The notes below the pieces were generated by a model, which did no database searches, was not told the origin of the DNA, and worked only from the letters and a program-made list of their open reading frames with translations. A stretch of DNA of 40,582 bases from assembly GCA_017442535.1 (NCBI GenBank), contig JAFRZL010000035.1:1-40582 (forward strand). The letters are read 5' to 3'. The translations under genes and the position numbers were made by a program. Of the stretch, positions 34,247 through 40,582 are shown piece by piece. Position 1 is the first letter of the stretch; each line of letters begins with the position of its first letter. This DNA comes from Bacillota bacterium (GTDB taxonomy: Bacteria; Bacillota; Clostridia; Lachnospirales; Bianqueaceae).

Positions 34247-34906
34247 TTATCCTCTTTTCCTGCGCACGGATGTGATCAGATACGTCAGTCCCGCGGCTGC
34301 CAGCAGCCCCGCGATCCAGAGAAATGTTTTCTTCCATTGGGTATCGGTGCGGGACGGGCGTTCCAGGATTTCCAGGAAACGGAATCCCCGGGCCATTTCT
34401 TCAAGTGCCTGCAGCTCTCCATGGTCCAGAGCCGACGGGCCCGTCAGATCCATCGAAACCGCCAGGCCGTTTACCACTGTATAATACTGGCAGCCATAGA
34501 GAGCCGGATCCGCTTTGTTCCAGTCCAGAACCAGCCATTTTATGGAATCTCCCGGGACGAGGCGGCATTCCACCCCGGTATACCCGGCCTTTTCAAGCCT
34601 CTGCACCAGCTGGGCGCCGAGCTTCAGGCATTCGTCATCATCAAACAGGCTGTAGTTCCAATGGTCTTCGCTGATTTTGCCCTGGCTGTAGCTGACGCGC
34701 AGCGCCGCTCCTTCCGGCGTCTCCGCCTGCACCAGCGCATCACCCTGCGTACGGGTCCAGCCTTCGGGAAGCGTCACCACCGCCTTGATTTCTCCGAGAG
34801 CGATCTCCGTCCCGGCAGCCTGCAAATGCATCAGGAGGATGCCCGCCAACAGCCAAACAGCAAGTATCCCCCCTGATAATCTCTTCCATCGATATCTGTC
34901 TTTCAT
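34247..34906 (-). CDS. Exported membrane protein of unknown function
   Basis: This 219-residue protein has an N-terminal signal/transmembrane segment (about 10-30), an extracytoplasmic domain of about 150 residues (VTLPEGWTRTQG, SIKWLVLDWNKADPALYGCQYYTVVNG) and a C-terminal transmembrane helix (about 193-213) with a basic KRG end inside. The extracytoplasmic part has the look of PsbP/DUF1795-like lipoprotein domains, but I cannot name the family with confidence. It ends 2 bp before the DUF6472-like gene. Confidence 0.65.
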   Translation of the reverse strand: MKDRYRWKRLSGGILAVWLLAGILLMHLQAAGTEIALGEIKAVVTLPEGWTRTQGDALVQAETPEGAALRVSYSQGKISEDHWNYSLFDDDECLKLGAQLVQRLEKAGYTGVECRLVPGDSIKWLVLDWNKADPALYGCQYYTVVNGLAVSMDLTGPSALDHGELQALEEMARGFRFLEILERPSRTDTQWKKTFLWIAGLLAAAGLTYLITSVRRKRG

Positions 34907-34922
34907 GATCCGTCATGCGACG

Positions 34923-36374
34923 TCACAGGACGTCTTTCTCCTCATTGATTGATGGTTTGTTCATCCGCCACGCCCGCAGCAGGGCCTTCCCCGCCTCGCG
35001 AAGCGTCTCCTCATCATACGCGCCGTAGCCTGCCAGATAACGCGGAGGCTTCGGCTCCTCACTGTGGTCATAGCGGGAAAGATCCGTCAAATGGATCCCC
35101 GCTTCTTCTGCCAGCTGAGTTAACTGTGCGGTATCCGCCGGCGCCCCGGTCAGCGTGAGCGAGTCTACCGAAAGCATCAGAGCCAATCCGCCCTCCATCG
35201 CACCAAGCGTGATCCCCGGCACCTGCAGCACTCCGGCAAGCGCCTGCTGCCTGGATTTGTACAGATTCTTCATTCGGTTCAGATGGCGCTCATAATAGCC
35301 TTCCTGCATGAACCGGGCAAGTGTCAGCTGTTCAAAAACAGGCACCGAACACGCATACCCGCTGAAACGCTCCCTCCAGCGCTGCAGCAGCCTCATGGGA
35401 AGCACCATGTAGGCCATACGGAGCGACGGAGCAAGACTCTGGGCAAACGTGTAAAAGTAAACGATTTTTTCAGGATCGCCCATCCCCTGCAGTGCGGGAA
35501 CAGGCCGTCCGGAAAAGCGGAATTCGCTGACATAGTCATCTTCCAGAATAAAGCGGTTATCCGCGGCGGAGGCCCAGCTGAGCAGCTGCTCCCTCCGTCC
35601 GGCCGAAAGCACCACTCCCGTCGGGAACTGATGTCCCGGTGTCACATGCACGGCATCCGCGCCGGATGCCTCCAGCAAATCGACCCGAATGCCTTCTCCG
35701 TCAACGGGAATCCGGCGGGGCTGCATACCTGCGTTCCTCAGGATCTGGTTCAGGCGCGGATAGCCGGGATCCTCCACAGCGAAAACAGTCTGCGTCCCGA
35801 GCAACTGGATCAGAAGTCCAAGCAAGTACTCTGTGCCGGCACCCACCACGATCTGCTCCGGCAAAGCATGAACACGCCGGTACTGATACAGATACCGGCA
35901 GAGCTGTTCACGCAGCACCAGCTCCCCCTGCGGCGGAGAAGCCTTAAGCAGTTCTCCGCCCTTCTCCGTCAGAACATTCCTCAGAAGCCTGGACCAGACG
36001 GAGAAAGGGAAATGCTCCGTATCAACGCCGGAGGACCGCAGATCATAACGATACCGCGGAGCACGCTGCTCCGCCGGCGGATCATCTCCGTCATGACGGA
36101 GATTGGGTGAAACACCTCCGGCAAAGCGTCTCTCCGCCCGCAGTACGTAAAACCCGCTGCGGTCCCTGCTGCGGATATAGCCTTCCTCCGTCAGCTGGGC
36201 AAAAGCCTGATCCACCGTTCCCCGGCTGATTTTCAAATGCTCCGCCAGCACACGGCTTGACGGAAGTTTTTCTCCCTCCGTCAAGCGTCCGCTGCGGATC
36301 TCTTCTTTGATGTATTCGTATAGCTGTTGATAGAGTGGGATTCTGCCGGAATTATCCAGAACGATCGTGATCAT
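34923..36374 (-). CDS. MocR/PdxR-type GntR-aminotransferase regulator lacking the PLP lysine
   Basis: This 483-residue transcription factor has an N-terminal GntR winged helix (PLYQQLYEYIKEEIRSGRL, KLPSSRVLAEHLKISRGTVDQAF). A fold-type I aminotransferase-like domain follows (from about residue 110), with VGAGTEYLLGLL, EDPGYPR, HVTPGHQFPTG and ILEDDYVSEFRF. In PdxR-like regulators the cofactor lysine lies in a TFSKSLAP segment; here it reads YTFAQSLAPSLR, so Q312 replaces it. The protein either binds PLP non-covalently or senses another ligand. It overlaps the upstream GH106-like gene by 4 bp, so it may control that gene. Confidence 0.9.
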   Translation of the reverse strand: MITIVLDNSGRIPLYQQLYEYIKEEIRSGRLTEGEKLPSSRVLAEHLKISRGTVDQAFAQLTEEGYIRSRDRSGFYVLRAERRFAGGVSPNLRHDGDDPPAEQRAPRYRYDLRSSGVDTEHFPFSVWSRLLRNVLTEKGGELLKASPPQGELVLREQLCRYLYQYRRVHALPEQIVVGAGTEYLLGLLIQLLGTQTVFAVEDPGYPRLNQILRNAGMQPRRIPVDGEGIRVDLLEASGADAVHVTPGHQFPTGVVLSAGRREQLLSWASAADNRFILEDDYVSEFRFSGRPVPALQGMGDPEKIVYFYTFAQSLAPSLRMAYMVLPMRLLQRWRERFSGYACSVPVFEQLTLARFMQEGYYERHLNRMKNLYKSRQQALAGVLQVPGITLGAMEGGLALMLSVDSLTLTGAPADTAQLTQLAEEAGIHLTDLSRYDHSEEPKPPRYLAGYGAYDEETLREAGKALLRAWRMNKPSINEEKDVL

Positions 36375-38959
36375 TCTTCGTAATCCACCAGCAGTTTCAC
36401 CGGGCCGAGCAAACCGGTCGGCTCCTGCGGCAGCGTCATGCCAAAGCGGTCCCTAAGAGATTCCTGCTGACCCAGCGTATTGACCACGCGGACTTTCAGC
36501 GTATTATCTCCGGCATGCGCCGCATCTCCGTCAACGGTCCAAATATACGGTGGTGCCACGCGGACTCCGACGGGCCGGTCATTGATCCATACTTCCGCCG
36601 TTTCATAGACATCTCCCAGGTCAAGCTCCAGTGCACGGATATCCTTCTTAAGCCGGAATTCCGTCTGGTACTCCATTGTGCCGGAGAAGTCCGGATCATG
36701 ATCCACCGATGACAGATTGACCAGGGGCGTCTCCTCGATGTTTTTGAAAGGCTTGCTTTCTCCGGCTCTGGTCAGACTGAGACTCCAGATCGCTGGCAGC
36801 TTCACCTTGGCAGCATCCTCGCCCAGCTCCGTCACCGTCGCCGCTTCTTTATGGTTGATCAGGATCAGGCCCTGATAGGGCGCAAGCTGCAGGTGCACCT
36901 TATGGTCCCTGACCTCCGCGGTCCGGATCGCATTATCAAATGCATCATACCAGCAGACATCTTCCCCAAAAGGCGTCTTGACCCAGGTATCGATTTCGTG
37001 ATGCGGATCCTCGTTAAAGAACAGGATCATTTCTCCGTCATTCTGAACATAATGGTAATAGCGGAGATACGGCTCCTTCTCCTCCGTCTTGATCTCATAC
37101 GCGCCAAGATAGCGGAGCTCCTGCACCAGGTTTTTCAGCGGGATCGCAATGCCGACCGGTTGCTCCGTCACATAGGGCTCCGCAATCGTCGCGGTCTTGA
37201 TCACCTGCGTCGGCTCATCGATGAAGATGATCCGGACCCCGGAGGCTGCAGCCTCCATACACCAGTTCATGATCCTCTCCGTCACATAGGTTCGGCGGCT
37301 GATTACCAGCACTCCGATCTCCTCCGGTCCGAGCTGGATCTTGCCGTTTTCGCAGCGGCAGGTGATCAGCACATCTGCCGGAGCAATCGTGAAGTCGATC
37401 TGCGCACGGTTCAGCTCCAGCGCCACCTCTTCGAGCGGCTGACTGTTTTCACAGTCCATCCATTCTCCTTCGGCGGAGTACAGCAGTGCAACCTGTGAAA
37501 CCGAGTGGCCTCCGTTCGTCAGGTGGCTGACCCTGTTCATGTAATTCATCAGGTACTTAAAATACGGATACTGCGGATTATTCCCTCTCGCATAGAAATG
37601 CGGCGGGCAGTCCGGATCCGGGAAATCCTTCATCGTAAAGGCATGCGGCACAAACCAGTTGATGCCCCTGACCAGCATATGATCCGTCAGCCATTTCTGC
37701 ATTTTCAGCCCTTCCGACCACCCATAGGCGCCGAAAATCTCGCACATTGTGCGGCCTTTCTTCTTCGGATCCAGCTGTCCCAGCGAGCTTCCCATCTTGG
37801 CCAGAATATTGTGGAAGAGCCGTCCGTCGTAGAACTGCCTGCCGTCGATCCGGTAGAACTCCGTATCCTCCAGGCCCGGCCTGATCTGCTGCAGCACCAC
37901 ATCGATCCCGGACATATCCTGTCCCCAGAGCGCCCTGAAGAAATGCCCCGGTCCATGTCCCAGCCTCGCGTGGCTGCCGTTGTCCTCGATTATGTGACCG
38001 ATATACTCTACATTGTGGGCCCGACACCAGTCACCCACCTGCTCACTGAAATTCACACTGAAAAGTCTGGTGACATGATCCATGTAGGAGAGTCTGGCCG
38101 CGGGGCTGACCTCCGGAATATCATACCAGCAGCCGAGCAGCACCTGCAGGAACTGCGGCCCCCATTCCTCGCGCATGGACTCCTCCAGCTCCGCGCACCA
38201 GGCCAGGCTCATCATGAAATTCCCCATCTGCGCCTTACCGGGCATCGACATGCCTCCGGCATTCCCCATCTGCGGCTCATCCGAGAAAAAGCCTGCGATC
38301 GTCTTGCCGAATTCGTCTTTATAATGCTCCCAATGCGGCTCATAGCAGATATCCAGCAGCAGCCTGACCGTATCGCGGTCGATCAGGTTGCAATGTGTCT
38401 GGCGGTCCCTGCCCTTATATGTGGATTTAATGATCACAACGCTCCACAGGCCCTCCGGCGCATCCCAGAAAACATGATGCCCTTTTACCCTGTCGCTGAT
38501 ATCCATCACGTCCGTCATCGACATGGTATTCCTGCGGTCTCTTCTCGCTGCCACCACGCCCAGCAGCGTCTCTTCTTCTTCCAGATTCACCACAAAAGCC
38601 GTACCCTTGGTCGGTCCGACCACATCAATGCAGTAATGCGTCACCAGACGCTTCCGCGCCTGCGGGAACTCCCCAAGCCGTCCGTTCAGGTAACCTGTCG
38701 GAAAATGCGCGTCGTCCAGGATCCAGACCTTCATATCGCGTTTGCGCGCCTCGTCCAGAATAATATCCATATCTGCCCACCACTTGGGCCCCACGAAGTC
38801 AGGATGCGGCCGCGACTCCACACACACCGCACCAATACCTGCCTCATGAATCACCTTCATTCCTTCCCTCAGCAGTTCTTCGCTCTCTCCATGCTGCCAG
38901 AAGAAAGGCAAAATATAATTCCCACCACGATCCTGCAGTACTTCCTGCAATCTCTGCAA
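36371..38959 (-). CDS. GH106-like glycoside hydrolase
   Basis: This 862-residue cytoplasmic protein starts at TTG 38959, placed 6 nt after an AGGGGG ribosome site; the first ATG would cut into the catalytic barrel. The N-terminal barrel has YILPFFWQHGE, WILDDAHFPTGYLNGRLGE and FFSDEPQMGN, whose glutamate is a likely catalytic residue. NVEYIGHIIEDNGSHARLGHG follows. The C-terminal 120 residues form a galactose-binding-like beta domain (LDLGDVYETAEVWINDRPVGVRVAPPY). This architecture resembles GH106 alpha-L-rhamnosidases and related uncharacterised glycosyl hydrolases. If it releases rhamnose it would supply 1,2-propanediol metabolism; the substrate is unproven. Confidence 0.75.
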   Translation of the reverse strand: MQRLQEVLQDRGGNYILPFFWQHGESEELLREGMKVIHEAGIGAVCVESRPHPDFVGPKWWADMDIILDEARKRDMKVWILDDAHFPTGYLNGRLGEFPQARKRLVTHYCIDVVGPTKGTAFVVNLEEEETLLGVVAARRDRRNTMSMTDVMDISDRVKGHHVFWDAPEGLWSVVIIKSTYKGRDRQTHCNLIDRDTVRLLLDICYEPHWEHYKDEFGKTIAGFFSDEPQMGNAGGMSMPGKAQMGNFMMSLAWCAELEESMREEWGPQFLQVLLGCWYDIPEVSPAARLSYMDHVTRLFSVNFSEQVGDWCRAHNVEYIGHIIEDNGSHARLGHGPGHFFRALWGQDMSGIDVVLQQIRPGLEDTEFYRIDGRQFYDGRLFHNILAKMGSSLGQLDPKKKGRTMCEIFGAYGWSEGLKMQKWLTDHMLVRGINWFVPHAFTMKDFPDPDCPPHFYARGNNPQYPYFKYLMNYMNRVSHLTNGGHSVSQVALLYSAEGEWMDCENSQPLEEVALELNRAQIDFTIAPADVLITCRCENGKIQLGPEEIGVLVISRRTYVTERIMNWCMEAAASGVRIIFIDEPTQVIKTATIAEPYVTEQPVGIAIPLKNLVQELRYLGAYEIKTEEKEPYLRYYHYVQNDGEMILFFNEDPHHEIDTWVKTPFGEDVCWYDAFDNAIRTAEVRDHKVHLQLAPYQGLILINHKEAATVTELGEDAAKVKLPAIWSLSLTRAGESKPFKNIEETPLVNLSSVDHDPDFSGTMEYQTEFRLKKDIRALELDLGDVYETAEVWINDRPVGVRVAPPYIWTVDGDAAHAGDNTLKVRVVNTLGQQESLRDRFGMTLPQEPTGLLGPVKLLVDYEE

Positions 38960-38994
38960 TCAAAACACCCCCTTAGTGATATACGTCCATGATT

Positions 38995-39003
38995 ATTATA
39001 CCA
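38995..39003 (-). promoter_or_regulatory. Extended -10 promoter of the GH106-like operon
   Basis: On the minus strand TGGTATAAT (39003-38995) is an extended -10. A TTGACC lies too close (11 bp) to act as its -35. Confidence 0.5.
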
Positions 39004-39105
39004 CAGAAGCAGGTCAAAGGGAATCATTCTTTTTGGGGAAATGAGCCGGGAAAAAAGAATAGAAAAAGCAAGCAAGCAAAAAAACTCCTATTATTCAAAT
39101 CGTTG

Positions 39106-39134
39106 TTGATATCCTGTTTCATTGATGATATAAT
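39106..39134 (+). promoter_or_regulatory. Promoter of the matrixin-like protease unit
   Basis: TTGATA (39106-39111) and TATAAT (39129-39134) are 17 bp apart. The transcript would start at about 39141. Confidence 0.7.
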
Positions 39135-39193
39135 ATAAATGTAATGCTAAATATCTATTATTCAAGAGGTTACTCATCATACTTCTTGTTGCC

Positions 39194-39772
39194 GTGTTTA
39201 TTTTAAGTCCCAGGCCGATCAAAGTGCATGCTGAAGAAATCTATCCTCCATACGCATTAAAATGGAATATTTTCTCTAGCAGTAAAGCTTATCTTCAAAT
39301 TAATGGAGATGGTTTGGACTGGCGTACATCTGGATACTTTTCATCAATTGTATCTGCATGGAATTGTTCTTATGTTCTATGTCAAAGTACATCGTTTACT
39401 TATTCGAAAGTTGATATGACAACCGTAACAACAACCTGGTGGAATAGCAACTGCAGTGTTTTTGAGAGCATTGCAACAGCAGTAACTCGAATTACAGATA
39501 CAAATAACAATGTCATCACTTCGTCAAGTGCTGCTGCCAGTTCAACTAAAAAAATCAAGTATGCTATGATTGCCTTTTCTCCAAACGGTCAGAATTATCC
39601 TAGTAGTCCCGAGGAAATCAGAGCAACAATGGTTCATGAAATTGGACATGCCTTATGTTTAGGGCATGTTGCTTATTCTTCGTTAAACGATTCAATCATG
39701 AAGCAAGGTTATTATAATTACGAGACTCCTCGTGCTTATGACCATCTTGTTTTAAGCAATAAATATTCATAA
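39194..39772 (+). CDS. Matrixin-like secreted zinc metalloprotease, start codon unclear
   Basis: This protein of about 190 residues has the metzincin motif HEIGHALCLGH (HExxHxxGxxH) in TMVHEIGHALCLGHVAYSS and a following SIMKQGY, fitting the matrixin Met-turn (SIM). It should be a small secreted endopeptidase. The frame is open upstream to 39134, and codons 39158-39220 encode LFKRLLIILLVAVFILSPRP and VHAEE, a good signal peptide, so the GTG at 39194 is probably not the true start. No ATG, GTG or TTG starts that longer frame. AAGAGG (39164) is followed by ATC/ATA codons, and an ATG at 39144 lies one base out of frame. A frameshift, a non-canonical start or a sequence error is likely. The gene is AT-rich. 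Confidence 0.75.
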   Translation: MFILSPRPIKVHAEEIYPPYALKWNIFSSSKAYLQINGDGLDWRTSGYFSSIVSAWNCSYVLCQSTSFTYSKVDMTTVTTTWWNSNCSVFESIATAVTRITDTNNNVITSSSAAASSTKKIKYAMIAFSPNGQNYPSSPEEIRATMVHEIGHALCLGHVAYSSLNDSIMKQGYYNYETPRAYDHLVLSNKYS

Positions 39773-39786
39773 AATGGAGGTGCATC

Positions 39787-40443
39787 ATGAAACGCATTCT
39801 GTTATCGATAATAGCCCTCGTCCTCTGTTTCTGTCTTTTCTCCTGTTCATCCAAGCCCGCTCTAACCTCGGATCAAATCGCTTCCTATCGAGATCAGTTC
39901 CCTGTAGTCAACACTGACGAAGCAGGAGTTCTTGCTGAGTATTTTCCAATCGACATGGAGCGGCTCAGTAATCAGTTTGTGATAGACTGGGTTAGGGTTA
40001 TCTGCCTTGATGAAGCCGAGCCGATTTACACATCGGGCAAAACCGGGCAAGAAGCTGATGATTCCACGATCGCAGCCATCGAAGAAAAAACCGGTACTTC
40101 TTTTGCGATTGACCACGAAGTTCATCGTTTTCATATGAAGGTCAAAGATTCCTATTATAGCACCATGCAACGAGATGATACCTTTACCCTCTTGGTTTAT
40201 GATGTCGATATGACGATTATGCCTTCTCTTGAGAACGGCAAAGAGTACATCATTGGACTAATCCGTCCAAATCACCCCGACCTGGCGGAAGTGTCCGAAT
40301 ACTTTGGAACCATCTTTGATTTCATGTTTTATGTGACCGATAATGGTTATGTTCTCTCCGTTTCTGGCTATGAAAATAAAGACCCCTATTCCGGCATTAC
40401 GGTGGATGAATGGGTGAAAAAGGTTCAGGCGCTGAAGAAATAG
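39787..40443 (+). CDS. Small lipoprotein of unknown function
   Basis: This 218-residue lipoprotein has signal MKRILLSIIALVLCFCLFSC (lipobox LFSC). The mature part has a beta-strand pattern (FVIDWVRVICLDEAEPIYTSG, DDTFTLLVYDVDMTI, NGKEYIIGLIRPNH) and no recognised family. It has AATGGAGGTG before ATG and lies 14 bp after the protease stop, in the same transcript. Confidence 0.8.
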   Translation: MKRILLSIIALVLCFCLFSCSSKPALTSDQIASYRDQFPVVNTDEAGVLAEYFPIDMERLSNQFVIDWVRVICLDEAEPIYTSGKTGQEADDSTIAAIEEKTGTSFAIDHEVHRFHMKVKDSYYSTMQRDDTFTLLVYDVDMTIMPSLENGKEYIIGLIRPNHPDLAEVSEYFGTIFDFMFYVTDNGYVLSVSGYENKDPYSGITVDEWVKKVQALKK

Positions 40444-40450
40444 AGTTATA

Positions 40451-40561
40451 GGACAAAACGTGTTGGTAAAAACCCGCTGGAACCCGTATAAATAAAGGGG
40501 TTTCGGCGGGTTTATCTTTTTCTGAACAACTTACAGGGTGGACAAAACGTGTTGGTAAAAA
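40451..40561. repeat. 22-bp direct repeat flanking the terminator
   Basis: The 22 bases at 40451-40472 (starting GGACAAAACGTGTTGG) recur exactly at 40540-40561, 89 bp apart. A partial third echo (AAAACGTTG) lies at about 40569. They may be ends of a mobile element or a site of duplication; no transposase is visible in the window. Confidence 0.75.
40470..40520 (+). terminator. Terminator of the protease-lipoprotein unit
   Basis: AAACCCGC (40470-40477) pairs with GCGGGTTT (40506-40513). An inner AACCC/GGGTT extends the stem, and ATCTTTTTC follows. Confidence 0.8.
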
Positions 40562-40582
40562 ATGCGAAAAACGTTGTATTTA

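Noticed and set aside
29255..39772. Serpins as inhibitors of the nearby matrixin-like protease
   Set aside because: Serpins trap serine and cysteine proteases, not zinc metalloproteases, and the two loci are on opposite strands, 5 kb apart, with different base composition.

Overview
The window looks like a chromosomal segment of an anaerobic, gut- or rumen-type Firmicute (Clostridia, probably Lachnospiraceae or a neighbouring family). Reasons: a B12-independent glycyl-radical diol dehydratase with microcompartment proteins, an NfnAB-type transhydrogenase, a gyrB-gyrA unit, lipoprotein solute-binding protein and serpins, GntR/MocR and ECF-sigma regulation, and Firmicute promoters (TTGACA/TATAAT, 17 bp apart) and AGGAGG ribosome sites. 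The core (about 3.0-39.0 kb) is clearly GC-richer than the two flanks (1-2.98 kb and 39.05-40.58 kb), which look like recently acquired or decaying DNA.

Layout. 1-2.9 kb, minus strand, AT-rich: a partial zinc-ribbon repeat protein, then a 708-residue protein with eight treble-clef zinc ribbons wrapped around a Vsr/EDxHD-like nuclease core and ending in a NUMOD1/IENR1-like DNA-binding module. It is preceded by an overlapping, frameshifted ribbon-helix-helix gene with a good promoter. At about 2.98 kb this abuts a membrane-protein gene that has lost its start. 3.5-9.4 kb, plus strand: an operon for a glycyl-radical enzyme whose active-site residues fit glycerol/1,2-propanediol dehydratase, its activase, a PduU/EutS-like shell protein, a PduV/EutP-like GTPase, threonine ammonia-lyase and RidA. 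9.5-18.3 kb, minus strand: metY, a tandem class II aldolase whose second half is catalytically dead, a CAP/SLH exported protein overlapping gyrA, gyrA and gyrB. 18.3-22.5 kb, minus strand: msrA, a glucose-dehydrogenase-like MDR enzyme, gltA/nfnB and nfnA, with a structured leader. 22.6-25.6 kb, plus strand: an orphan extracellular solute-binding lipoprotein and a patatin-like phospholipase. 25.8-28.7 kb, minus strand: a DUF4256 protein and a GH31 glycosidase.

28.7-34.1 kb, minus strand, is the most striking locus: an ECF sigma factor, overlapped by a membrane protein with an anti-sigma-like cytoplasmic N-terminus and an extracellular serpin domain, followed by two secreted serpin lipoproteins and a NUDIX hydrolase, with an ECF-type promoter in front and one terminator behind. 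I read it as a candidate protease-sensing circuit in which a serpin acts as the sensor of a sigma/anti-sigma pair that controls further serpins. 34.1-39.0 kb, minus strand: a DUF6472 protein, a membrane protein, a MocR-type regulator lacking its PLP lysine, and a large GH106-like glycosidase that overlaps it. 39.1-40.5 kb, plus strand, AT-rich: a matrixin-like zinc protease lacking a normal start, a lipoprotein, a terminator and a 22-bp direct repeat.

Metabolic theme (inference): rhamnose/fucose release by glycosidases, aldol cleavage to lactaldehyde and 1,2-propanediol, dehydration by the glycyl-radical enzyme, and 2-oxobutyrate from threonine could all feed propionate-type fermentation, with NfnAB balancing NADPH and ferredoxin. 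No tRNA, rRNA or CRISPR array was seen.
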